A stretch of 58,236 nt of DNA, from positions 1 to 58,236 of the forward strand of contig JACMNL010000071.1 in assembly GCA_014378525.1 (NCBI GenBank), in the 5' to 3' direction. The DNA comes from Bacteriovorax sp. Its GTDB lineage: Bacteria > Bdellovibrionota > Bacteriovoracia > Bacteriovoracales > Bacteriovoracaceae. The position numbers were made by a program, and so were the translations under genes. Below, piece by piece: positions 1 through 7,644 of this stretch; positions within the stretch are counted from its first letter, which is position 1; the number at the start of each line of letters is the position of its first letter. The notes under the pieces are model-generated. The model saw only the letters and a program-made list of their open reading frames with translations, had not been told where the DNA came from and searched no databases.

Positions 1-7
1 GGGTTTT

Positions 8-166
8 ATGGCTGTTAAGAAAGCAACAAAGAAAGCTGCTAAAAAAGTAGCAAAGAAAGCAACTAAGAAAGCAGTAGCGAAAAAAGCTACAAAGAAAGTA
101 GCTAAGAAAGCTGCTAAGAAAAAAGTAGCTAAAAAAGCTACAAAAAAAGCTGCTAAAAAAGCTTAA
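8..166 (+). CDS. KAAKK-repeat histone H1-like basic protein
   Basis: This open frame encodes 52 residues made almost only of Lys, Ala, Val and Thr in repeats such as KKATKKAAKK, with no acidic or aromatic residue. Such lysine/alanine repeat proteins resemble the C-terminal tail of histone H1 and bacterial nucleoid-associated basic proteins, so non-specific DNA or RNA binding is the likely role. It starts with ATG at 8, with GGG four bases upstream as a possible ribosome site, and ends just before a strong terminator. The window edge cuts off the upstream region, so a longer 5' part cannot be excluded, although the frame looks complete. The function is an inference from composition only. Confidence 0.75.
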   Translation: MAVKKATKKAAKKVAKKATKKAVAKKATKKVAKKAAKKKVAKKATKKAAKKA

Positions 167-185
167 TTTTTTAAGCTGATCAGTT

Positions 186-213
186 AAAAAAGGGACCTTC
201 GGGTCCCTTTTTT
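186..213 (+). terminator. Intrinsic terminator after the KAAKK gene
   Basis: A perfect stem GGGACC/GGTCCC (192-197 and 202-207) closes a TTCG tetraloop. It is flanked by six As on the left and a run of Ts on the right, so the stem can extend. This is a textbook Rho-independent terminator. Confidence 0.93.
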
Positions 214-343
214 ATTTGTGCCGACAACAAATCACTTCAAAAAGTCTCTAATCGTTTACTTCTCCCCCCAAGACTGCTAATTTCCACCCTCAACATTCAT
301 CATAAAAACTTAAGCATATAAGGCTTTTTAACAGGGTAATCTT

Positions 344-1804
344 ATGGCAACAGGTCTTGGAACCAGAGGCGACGGTCCTCGCGAGAAAATTACAATCGAT
401 CCTATTACAGGTGAAAAAAATGTCGTCATGGGCGATATGGTTTTCCCTCCACGCAAAGTCTGGATGAAAACTTTCGGATGTCAGATGAATTATCACGATT
501 CAGACCGCATCGCTGCCCATCTTCAGGACTTGAATTTTACAGTTACATCCGAATTGGATGAGGCCGACATGGTTTTATTCAACACATGTGCAGTCAGAGA
601 CCTTTCAAATAATAAGTTCTACTCACAATTAGGCGAGATCAAGCACGCCAAGAAAAAGAAAAACGGATTAGTGGTCGGAATCGGCGGCTGTGTGGCCCAG
701 ACTGAAGGAAAAGAACTGGTAAAAAAATATCAGCATCTTGATTTTGCTTTTGGAACAGACGTTATCGACACGATTAACGATATGGTGTTTAGAGTTTATG
801 CCGGCGATTCAAAATTCACCATCAACTCATGGGATCGTTCAGAAAATTTTTCCATTGAAACAAAAGTCTCAGCGGACTCACCACAAGCATTCGTAAACAT
901 CATCAAAGGCTGTAACAAGTACTGCACGTACTGTATCGTCCCATACACACGCGGAAAAGAAAGAAGCCGTCTAATGGCCGAAGTCGTAGAGGACGTTCGA
1001 AAGTTAGTGAAGTATCAGGGCATCCAGGAAGTGACGTTGCTTGGTCAGAACGTAAACTCATACGGAAAAGAAAACGGTGAGACACTTGCACAGTTAATTA
1101 CTGAACTCGACAAGATCGAGGGCCTTGAGTTAATCCGTTATACAACTTCTCATCCATACGATGTTTCTGATGAACTGATCGCCGTTCATGGAACATCAAA
1201 AAAATTATCAAAGCATCTGCATCTTCCGGTTCAATCAGGTTCAGCTACAGTTTTAGAAAGAATGCACCGAGAATATACGCCGGAGCACTACCTTGGACTT
1301 CTGGAAAAATTGAGAGCAGCTCAGCCAGAGATCGTTCTTACGACTGATATCATCGCAGGGTTTGTAAACGAAACTGAAGAAGAGCACAAAGAGACGCTGG
1401 ATCTTTTAGATAAAGCTCAATTCGATGCAATTTTTTCTTACGTTTATTCTCCGCGAGCAAAAACACGTGCTGATAAAATGGAAGACTTACTTCCAAATGA
1501 AACAAAAAGTCTTCGTCTTCGTGAAATCCAGGCCCATCAGTTAAATATCCAGAATAAAATTCACCAGACCATGATCGGAAAAACGTACCGTGTATTAGTT
1601 GATTCAGACGGGAACATGGGCGGCGTAAAAAAATGGAAAGGTCGCACAAACTGTAACAGAATTGTCCACTTTTTAGCAGAAAGTGCAGAACAAGAGTTAA
1701 AATGGCACTGGGTTGACGTTAAAATCACGTCGGCAACAGCACTTTCAACACAAGGTGAGCTGATTTTAGATCTTGGTAAAAAAGCTCCGTCTTTATTACA
1801 TTAA
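344..1804 (+). CDS. miaB: tRNA-2-methylthio-N6-dimethylallyladenosine synthase MiaB
   Basis: MiaB is a radical-SAM methylthiotransferase that adds a methylthio group to i6A37 in tRNAs reading UNN codons. The N-terminal UPF0004 domain has Cys46 (FGCQMN), Cys82 (NTCAVR) and Cys116 (GGCVAQ), which bind one Fe-S cluster. The radical-SAM motif is Cys190, Cys194 and Cys197 (CNKYCTYC). A TRAM-like RNA-binding region follows from about residue 405. At 486 residues it is slightly longer than typical because about 38 residues precede the usual start near KVWMKTFGCQ. AGGG seven bases before ATG 344 supports this start, but Met29 or Met32 is possible. It appears to be monocistronic. Confidence 0.95.
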   Translation: MATGLGTRGDGPREKITIDPITGEKNVVMGDMVFPPRKVWMKTFGCQMNYHDSDRIAAHLQDLNFTVTSELDEADMVLFNTCAVRDLSNNKFYSQLGEIKHAKKKKNGLVVGIGGCVAQTEGKELVKKYQHLDFAFGTDVIDTINDMVFRVYAGDSKFTINSWDRSENFSIETKVSADSPQAFVNIIKGCNKYCTYCIVPYTRGKERSRLMAEVVEDVRKLVKYQGIQEVTLLGQNVNSYGKENGETLAQLITELDKIEGLELIRYTTSHPYDVSDELIAVHGTSKKLSKHLHLPVQSGSATVLERMHREYTPEHYLGLLEKLRAAQPEIVLTTDIIAGFVNETEEEHKETLDLLDKAQFDAIFSYVYSPRAKTRADKMEDLLPNETKSLRLREIQAHQLNIQNKIHQTMIGKTYRVLVDSDGNMGGVKKWKGRTNCNRIVHFLAESAEQELKWHWVDVKITSATALSTQGELILDLGKKAPSLLH

Positions 1805-1818
1805 ATTTTATTTCATTT

Positions 1819-1840
1819 AGGGGGGAATTTATTCCCCTCT
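1819..1840. terminator. Stem-loop after miaB, possible terminator
   Basis: AGGGGGGAA and TTCCCCTCT pair around a TTTA loop, nine pairs including one G-T. It sits just past the miaB stop codon. There is no T-run on the plus-strand side, so it may be a weak terminator or a 3'-end stabilising hairpin. Confidence 0.4.
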
Positions 1841-1887
1841 CATCCTTACAAAGTCGTTAGTTGGTAGAATAGAGTCGAGGTGATTCT

Positions 1888-2499
1888 ATGAGAAATCTTC
1901 TACTCGCTATAATGATACTGACTCCGATATCAAGTTTCGCAATTGTTAACGAAATTTCCGGTGACTTTGGATACGATCGTACGATCTATGGTGATAAACG
2001 CCAGAACTCCAATGTGACGAGAACATATTCAGCAGGACTTTCAACTTATTTCTGGGACTACACGGCCCTCGATTTAAACGCATCGAGAACAAAAGATGTG
2101 ACCACTGAAAATCAGACATACATCATCACCAGCGGTTTCAATTTAATTGGCCAGCAAAATAGAGTGACGACTGATGTTTACAGTATCGGTATCAAACAAT
2201 CGTTTGCTCCTAGAAGTGCCAGACTTATTCCCAGTATTTCTGTGGGGTATGCACGACAATTTACCGAAAGTTCACAGGACCTGGTCATTCAAAATACCAC
2301 TACCAATACTCAGTTCACTAATACTGATACAACTCCGAAACAAAAAGTGAATTCCGTGTATGGTACTTTTGCACTTCAACTCAAATTGACTGACGGGCTA
2401 TCTTTAAAAGGTTCAATAAAAACTTTATTCCCGGCCTTTAAATTTAATCAGGCCAAAGACACTTTAAAATACGCATTCGGTTTTTCGTGGGCCTTTTGA
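1888..2499 (+). CDS. Putative outer-membrane beta-barrel protein
   Basis: This is a 203-residue protein with a signal peptide (about residues 1-18, ending SSFA). Alternating polar and hydrophobic segments rich in Ser, Thr, Tyr and Asn follow, and the last residue is Phe (FGFSWAF), the usual beta-signal of outer-membrane barrels. Its size suggests eight to ten strands. AGGTG lies upstream of ATG 1888. It overlaps the next gene by four bases (TTGA) and is probably co-transcribed with that lipoprotein peptidase. No specific family is recognised; the barrel call rests on sequence pattern. Confidence 0.7.
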   Translation: MRNLLLAIMILTPISSFAIVNEISGDFGYDRTIYGDKRQNSNVTRTYSAGLSTYFWDYTALDLNASRTKDVTTENQTYIITSGFNLIGQQNRVTTDVYSIGIKQSFAPRSARLIPSISVGYARQFTESSQDLVIQNTTTNTQFTNTDTTPKQKVNSVYGTFALQLKLTDGLSLKGSIKTLFPAFKFNQAKDTLKYAFGFSWAF

Positions 2500-3563
2500 A
2501 GAAAAAAATACTTTTAAACATTTCGCTGTCTGCTGTTTTACTCCTTGGAGCAAGCTGCGCCAAGTTTGACTATCTTTATGAGCAGGGAGTGGGGCAGATG
2601 TCGATTCTCTCGAAGGGAAAAGACAATCAGGAGATGCTGAAAAGTGTCCGCGTTCCAAAAAATCATAAAGAAAAAATCCAGAAGATTCAGGACCTGAAAA
2701 AATATTTTTATCATTACTGGGATAAAAAAGAGACGAAAATTTATTCCCAGACGACGATGCTTACAAACAGGGCCGTCACTTATCTTGTGATCGCTTCTCC
2801 TTATCAGGAAATTAAAGCGGTCGAGAACTGCTTTCCTTTGATGGGATGTTTTCCTTATTTAGGTTTTTTCAGCCTGACTTCAGCGAAGAGATTTGCCAAA
2901 GAAAAAGAAGCTGAAGATTTAGTGACGTGGACACGTCCGGTCTATGCTTATTCAACATTGGGTTATTTTACCGATACAATTCTTTCATCGTTTTTCGAAT
3001 ACGATGACTATGAACTGGCCGAACTTATTTTTCATGAACTTTTTCACACCATCTTTTTTGTCAAAAATCAGGTTGATCTCAATGAGAACCTGGCGATGTA
3101 TTTTTCAGAGCACATGCTGGAAGATTATTTTAAATCCATTAATCAGCTCGATTATTTAAAATTTCAGATGAAAAAAGATGCTGATGAAAAAAAACTAAAG
3201 CATCAGGTCGTAATCCTCGCCAACGAATTGCAGGAGCATTACAAAAGTCTGCTGCCAAAAACCAAAGCTGAAGGTGAAGAAATCCTGAATGAATTTATCG
3301 AAGGGAGATTCAAGGGCGAGGTTATGAAAAAGTGCCAGGAGCTGGACATTCAACCCAAGGATTGTTTCCCGCTTGAGCGCAAATGGAATAACGCAAGTTT
3401 CGCAGCGTTTTTAACTTATGAGAAGAGCTCCAATGACCTGGCAAGTCTTCAAAAAAAGCTTGGGCTTGATTTGAAAGGCTACTATAATTGGATTGCCAAG
3501 AAGTACGAGGAATTCCAGAATCAAAGTTCTGAGGAGGACTTCGAAACATATCTCTTCAAATAG
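2496..3563 (+). CDS. Lipoprotein, putative zinc aminopeptidase (PF10023-like)
   Basis: The N-terminus is a lipoprotein signal with lipobox LGASC, so the mature protein should be membrane-anchored in the envelope. The motif FHELFH matches HExxH zinc peptidases, and NENLA about 16 residues later supplies the likely third ligand. This spacing fits the uncharacterised putative aminopeptidase family PF10023. The start is unclear. TTG 2496 gives MKKKILLN and overlaps the preceding stop as TTGA, pointing to translational coupling; GTG 2487 adds three residues. The substrate is unknown, and peptide degradation at the cell surface or periplasm is an inference. Confidence 0.75.
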   Translation: MKKKILLNISLSAVLLLGASCAKFDYLYEQGVGQMSILSKGKDNQEMLKSVRVPKNHKEKIQKIQDLKKYFYHYWDKKETKIYSQTTMLTNRAVTYLVIASPYQEIKAVENCFPLMGCFPYLGFFSLTSAKRFAKEKEAEDLVTWTRPVYAYSTLGYFTDTILSSFFEYDDYELAELIFHELFHTIFFVKNQVDLNENLAMYFSEHMLEDYFKSINQLDYLKFQMKKDADEKKLKHQVVILANELQEHYKSLLPKTKAEGEEILNEFIEGRFKGEVMKKCQELDIQPKDCFPLERKWNNASFAAFLTYEKSSNDLASLQKKLGLDLKGYYNWIAKKYEEFQNQSSEEDFETYLFK

Positions 3564-3574
3564 GAATTTGCCAG

Positions 3575-4534
3575 ATGGTACATACGAGACATATTCTTTT
3601 CATCGATCCTCTTGAAAAATTAAATCCCAAAAAAGATTCAACATTAATGCTCGCAACAACTATGAAAGAGCAGGGTGTGGAAGTTTATCTTCTTTTTGAA
3701 AAAGATTTTTATGTCAGCAATAAATCAAAAAATATCCTGAAAGTTTACGATTTTAGCGGCCACTTCTATGAAGATGGTGCTTATTTAAAATCTTTTGAGC
3801 TCGGAAAATCCTTCGATGTAGAAATATCAACAAAAGATACAGTTCACATGCGCATTGATCCACCATTTGATACGCGCTACCTGCGATACTTATGGATGCT
3901 TCGTTATTACAAAGTCCAGGGAATCAATGTTGTGAATTCTCCCGATGGAATTTTGCGATTCAATGAAAAACTTCACGCTTATACACAAAAATCTTCGCTG
4001 GAAACTTACGTTGGAAGCAGTGTCGAAGGTTTTATGCGTTTTGTAGATTTGATGAAAAAAGACAATGAGGAACTGATTTTAAAACCTCTGGATTTATACC
4101 AGGGCTTCGGCGTTGAAAAAGTTTCAATTAACGATGCTAACCTTGCTTTTAAATTCGAAGAAAAAGTAAAAGAGAACAACGGCGCCATCGTCGCTCAACC
4201 TTTCTGCAAAGAAGTTGTGAATGGAGAAATTAGATCGCTTTATTTTAAAGGTAAAGAATTAGGATCAATTTTAAAAGTTCCTAAAAAAGGAGAGTTTCTG
4301 GCGAATATCGCTCAGGGAGCTGCTTTTCATGCAATTGAACTTGAGCCTGCCGTGAAAATAGAATGCGATCGTATCTGTGTAGAGCTCATGGCCGAAGGAA
4401 TCGACTGGGTGGCCTTTGATATTTTAGGAAATAGTGTTTCTGAAATTAACATTACTTGCCCGGGACTTTTGGTCGAAGTAAGTTTTGCGCACAAAAAAAA
4501 CTTAGCGCTGGAAATTATTAAACAGCTTCATTAA
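3575..4534 (+). CDS. gshB: Glutathione synthetase-like ATP-grasp ligase
   Basis: This 319-residue protein matches prokaryotic glutathione synthetase in length and layout. It has the substrate-domain motif MRIDPPFDTRY, an ATP-grasp lysine region (LILKPLDLYQGFGV) and a C-terminal metal/substrate motif EINITCPGL, equivalent to EINVTSPTG in classic GshB. It should join glycine to gamma-glutamylcysteine with ATP. The change from SPTG to CPGL and the absence of a nearby gshA leave room for a related ligase with another substrate. AGGAATTTGCCAG precedes the ATG. The gene starts 11 bases after the peptidase gene, so it probably shares its transcript. Confidence 0.82.
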   Translation: MVHTRHILFIDPLEKLNPKKDSTLMLATTMKEQGVEVYLLFEKDFYVSNKSKNILKVYDFSGHFYEDGAYLKSFELGKSFDVEISTKDTVHMRIDPPFDTRYLRYLWMLRYYKVQGINVVNSPDGILRFNEKLHAYTQKSSLETYVGSSVEGFMRFVDLMKKDNEELILKPLDLYQGFGVEKVSINDANLAFKFEEKVKENNGAIVAQPFCKEVVNGEIRSLYFKGKELGSILKVPKKGEFLANIAQGAAFHAIELEPAVKIECDRICVELMAEGIDWVAFDILGNSVSEINITCPGLLVEVSFAHKKNLALEIIKQLH

Positions 4535-4575
4535 GAACATTTTCCAATGACTGACTGGCAATCATAAATTTTTTC

Positions 4576-5343
4576 TTAGTTAGGTAAATCGTAAGTGTTA
4601 TCTGTCGCCATATCCATGCTGAAAGCAACACATTCAGTTTGTGCTGTAGCAGGTGTTCTGTAAGGAATATCTAAGTATAGTGTTCCAGCTGTACATGCTG
4701 CCGTTTGAGTTGCAGAAAGCGCACCATAGATACTTGCCTGACATCTGTGATCTGAAGATACACCAACAACTTCCAGAATGTATGGTTCAGTCGTTCCGCC
4801 TGGAACTGTAAAGCGTGCTGTGTTTGAATAAGCACCAACTGTCGCAGTAAGTTCTTTAACTTCACCGATTGAATCCACTGTTCTTCTGAACATGACATAA
4901 ACTTTTAATTTTTTAAAATTAGTCGTCAGGTATTGTCCACAAGTTCTACCTTGTCTCGAAATTTCATTTCCTACCGCATAAGAAGGCTTCATTCTCACTG
5001 CAAAACTTGCATCTGTTCTAAACTGACTTGGTGAAATTGAACTAGGTAGTCCTGTTGCTGAAGACCATAGTGTTGTTCCGTATGCACCAGGACCGTTAAA
5101 AACTAATCTTGGAAGATTGCTGAAATAACAACTTGTTGCTCCTGAACGGTATACACCACCAGGGCATCCTGTTGTCGTTGTTGTTCCATCATTAACTACA
5201 GTTCCATCAGTGGTAGTAGTAGTTGAGCCATTACTTGTAGATGTTGTAGATTTTTTATTTGTCGTGCTCGATGATTGAGTACAACTTACAATTGCTGTAG
5301 ATAACAGCAGAATAAAAAAAGATGTTCTTGTAATGTTTTTCAT
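4576..5343 (-). CDS. Lipoprotein of unknown function with Ser/Thr-rich linker
   Basis: A signal sequence ends in lipobox IVSC (Cys near residue 21). A linker of about 35 residues made almost entirely of Ser, Thr and Asn follows, then a cysteine-containing C-terminal domain of about 195 residues. At least six cysteines after the linker suggest disulfides and an extracytoplasmic place. AAAGGG lies nine bases before the ATG. The gene is convergent with the gshB-like gene and divergent from the sigma-like gene. I recognise no family. Confidence 0.75.
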   Translation of the reverse strand: MKNITRTSFFILLLSTAIVSCTQSSSTTNKKSTTSTSNGSTTTTTDGTVVNDGTTTTTGCPGGVYRSGATSCYFSNLPRLVFNGPGAYGTTLWSSATGLPSSISPSQFRTDASFAVRMKPSYAVGNEISRQGRTCGQYLTTNFKKLKVYVMFRRTVDSIGEVKELTATVGAYSNTARFTVPGGTTEPYILEVVGVSSDHRCQASIYGALSATQTAACTAGTLYLDIPYRTPATAQTECVAFSMDMATDNTYDLPN

Positions 5344-5403
5344 AATCAGACCCTTTGGGTTTTTAATCTCTCTCCTTAGTCTATTCGACTCATTTGGTAA
5401 TTT

Positions 5404-5497
5404 ACTTGAAAATTAAATATATCTTGGGCCCGGAAAGGCGAAGCAGCGTTTCAAGTGCCTGATTCTTGGTGTTGCCGGTAGTTGTAATCGATTCAGG
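5404..5497 (+). ncRNA. Candidate structured RNA or 5' leader upstream of the sigma-like gene
   Basis: Two adjacent helices can form. ACTTGAAA (5404-5411) pairs perfectly with TTTCAAGT (5449-5456) around a 37-base loop containing GGGCCCGGAAAGGC. CCTGATTC (5458-5465) pairs with GATTCAGG (5490-5497) with one T-T mismatch. A short GGGC/GCCC pair (5500-5503 and 5524-5527) lies further on. The segment is more G+C-rich than its surroundings and precedes a gene with no clear Shine-Dalgarno. It could be a regulatory leader or a separate small RNA. It matches no riboswitch class I know. Confidence 0.35.
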
Positions 5498-5557
5498 ACG
5501 GGCGTAGAATAGATAGATGAAAGGCCCTAAGGACTGGGTCTCTATATAAAAGAAAAA

Positions 5558-6061
5558 ATGAAAACTATTGAACTCGAAAAATTCATCCAAAATTTAAGCA
5601 CTGATCTCTACAGCTTCGCTTTTATTTTAATCCCCGACGACCTTCAGGCAACACAACTGATGATTGATTCCGTCAGCGCTTTCATGATTAAAAATAAAGT
5701 TTTAGTCGAGAAATGGAAGAGTGGAAACGAGTCCGATCTCGTTCTGCATTCAACTGATATAAAGATACATCTTTATAAAGCGATGTATGACCTTTCAAAA
5801 AAGCGCTACTCTCAATTGCGTTTGAGTTTTAAAGACATCGAGGACCAGTCAGGATTTTTCTCACTGGAGTTTGATGATAAGGCCGTTCTGTTTTTGCAGG
5901 AGCGATCAGAGTTTTCAATGGAGCTGATAGAATTTATTTTAGGTAAAACGCGGGGAGAAGTCCTGGCGCATTTATATTCTGCACGTATTTCTATGGTGAG
6001 CAAACTTCCTCGCCGCAATGAAAAAAGTGACGGGCAGATTCATTTTAGAAACCACAACTAA
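5558..6061 (+). CDS. Degenerate ECF sigma factor-like protein
   Basis: This 167-residue protein has the size and helix layout of an extracytoplasmic-function sigma factor. Residues about 13-45 (LYSFAFILIPDDLQATQLM) resemble the region 2 core helix. Residues about 128-150 (ILGKTRGEVLAHLYSARI) resemble the region 4 helix-turn-helix, where family members read GxSxGTVKSRLxRAR. The similarity is weak, so promoter recognition is uncertain. The next gene encodes a small zinc-finger membrane protein of anti-sigma type, which supports the reading. The ATG follows an A-rich stretch without a real Shine-Dalgarno and a structured 150-base leader, so translation may be controlled. Confidence 0.55.
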   Translation: MKTIELEKFIQNLSTDLYSFAFILIPDDLQATQLMIDSVSAFMIKNKVLVEKWKSGNESDLVLHSTDIKIHLYKAMYDLSKKRYSQLRLSFKDIEDQSGFFSLEFDDKAVLFLQERSEFSMELIEFILGKTRGEVLAHLYSARISMVSKLPRRNEKSDGQIHFRNHN

Positions 6062-6071
6062 GGATCAATGA

Positions 6072-6512
6072 GTGGACAGGCGTAGCTTTCAAAGTAGTTC
6101 GGTAAATTTTAATTCCAAGACTAAATGCATACACACTAAAAATATCTTTTCGCTGCTTGATTTAAAGCAATCTGAAGAGAGTTACAAAAAAATCAAAAAG
6201 CATGTTGATTCATGCCAGACATGTGAAACTGAATTTAAAAAATTTGAACTTGAAAGTATTGAAGTAAAAATTCACATCCCGAAACCTCAAATCGATACTG
6301 AAACAAAAGAAATCTATACGAGAGAAGTCAGCGAAATTTTTAAGGCCTTTGACCTGAATGAAAAAGCTGCTCTTCGGGCTAAAATCAAGTCAAAAATTAA
6401 AGGGATCGATTCATTTGGACTCTCGATTCTCAAGACCCTGGCGAGTAGAAAAATGATCGCGACGTACGCTTTTGCAGGCGTGATGTTTATTGTTCTAAAA
6501 CAATTCTTCTAG
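6072..6512 (+). CDS. Putative anti-sigma factor with zinc finger and one membrane helix
   Basis: This 146-residue protein has HVDSCQTC near residues 44-51, the HxxxCxxC part of the zinc-binding anti-sigma (ZAS/zf-HC2) fold. A mid-region of charged helices follows, then a single C-terminal hydrophobic helix (about residues 125-146, AFAGVMFIVL). The layout fits a membrane-bound anti-sigma factor holding the upstream sigma-like protein. GTG 6072 is the only sensible start: ATG 6068 runs into a stop after five codons, and AAGGA sits eight bases upstream. Its stop overlaps the stop of the convergent TonB-like gene through CTAG. Confidence 0.6.
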   Translation: MDRRSFQSSSVNFNSKTKCIHTKNIFSLLDLKQSEESYKKIKKHVDSCQTCETEFKKFELESIEVKIHIPKPQIDTETKEIYTREVSEIFKAFDLNEKAALRAKIKSKIKGIDSFGLSILKTLASRKMIATYAFAGVMFIVLKQFF

Positions 6513-7516
6513 TTAATTTGTAGCTGATAAAAGATGGAGAACTGCTTGCGGTTTTTCGTAAAAACTTTTGGCGGATTGGGCTGACTCAATTGTTTTAATG
6601 TTTCTTCAAAAAAATAATGTAAATCATCACTTTCATCCGATTTTAAAATCTTCACGGTGACAATATTTCCTTCCTGATCATAGTCGATTTTCCCAATGAG
6701 AAGATGCCTTTTATCGAAGACAGCAGCAAGGCCTGGTCTTTCAACAACAATCTTTTCATAGTTGGCATAAATTTTTGAAAAATAATTCTGATAGCTTCTG
6801 ACGTAAAAAGAATAATAAGCTTTTTCATCAGAATTCAATTCATCTTCTGAAACACCCTCGGGTCTTTCATAGCGGATTTCGAAATTTGAAATTCTGTCTG
6901 TTGCTTTGTTTTGCGGGGCCGTGAAGTTTTTAGAGGCCTGAGTTTTTAATTCTTCCTGCTCAGTCGTGCGCGGAATAACTTTATCCTGCTTGTAATTAAA
7001 ATAAAAATGCCCGCCGGAGCTGGTATCAGTAGTTGGTTTTATATTGAGAAAATCGCGCGCAAGATCGTTCTGTGTTTTTTTCACGGGCTTAGCTTCTGCT
7101 TTTGCCATTTCCGGTTTTTTATCGGCCAGTGCTCCTTTTGGTCCCGGTTTATTTTCTTCTGTTGGTTTCTGCAAAGTAGGTTTTGGAAGTTGAGGAGCGA
7201 GGCTTTCCATTGAAAGCGGGTTAGGTGAACCTTTTTTTGCGGGAGTGTTTACTATCGGTTTTGGTTTTATGTCAGGGCGCTGTAATTCTTTTTTTCCACC
7301 CTTTATTCCCACAGTTCTGTATTTTTCAACTTCTGAATGGCTAATGAATTTAATCTGATCGAGTTGAACAGGCCGCTTCGTTATTTGCGAAAGCTGGTCT
7401 AACATTCCAAAATTATTTAAGGGTCTTTTAACAAAGGCAAGAATTGCCGCATGAACGATAAGAGCGGCCACCAGTGATGTGATAAATTTCTGTTTGGAAT
7501 CAGAATGATTGATCAT
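6509..7516 (-). CDS. TonB/TolA-family energy-transducing protein
   Basis: One N-terminal membrane helix (about residues 12-29) is followed by a long Pro/Lys-rich, charged periplasm-spanning region (about 75-150). The C-terminal domain (about 235-335) contains the pattern KIDYDQEGNIVTVKILKS, typical of TonB C-terminal domains that touch outer-membrane receptors. No exbB or exbD lies in the window, so partner proteins must be elsewhere. Envelope energy coupling or a structural link to the outer membrane is the likely role. The upstream ribosome site is weak. The gene is convergent with the putative anti-sigma gene. Confidence 0.7.
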   Translation of the reverse strand: MINHSDSKQKFITSLVAALIVHAAILAFVKRPLNNFGMLDQLSQITKRPVQLDQIKFISHSEVEKYRTVGIKGGKKELQRPDIKPKPIVNTPAKKGSPNPLSMESLAPQLPKPTLQKPTEENKPGPKGALADKKPEMAKAEAKPVKKTQNDLARDFLNIKPTTDTSSGGHFYFNYKQDKVIPRTTEQEELKTQASKNFTAPQNKATDRISNFEIRYERPEGVSEDELNSDEKAYYSFYVRSYQNYFSKIYANYEKIVVERPGLAAVFDKRHLLIGKIDYDQEGNIVTVKILKSDESDDLHYFFEETLKQLSQPNPPKVFTKNRKQFSIFYQLQIN

Positions 7517-7644
7517 TCCGGTATCTTACAACCAACGCTCCTGAAAACACAGGTATTTTTATCCTATATATTGACCCATTTTCAGAGGGAGGTAGAATTA
7601 AAGAGGGCAAGTATGCCCGTTAATTTTGCAAGGATTGCAATCTC

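Noticed and set aside
5404-5460. Signal recognition particle RNA, from GGAA next to AAGCAGC
   Set aside because: The core needs CAGG opposite AGCA and correct spacing after the GGAA loop; here the left side reads TTGG and an extra base breaks the loop, so the match is superficial.
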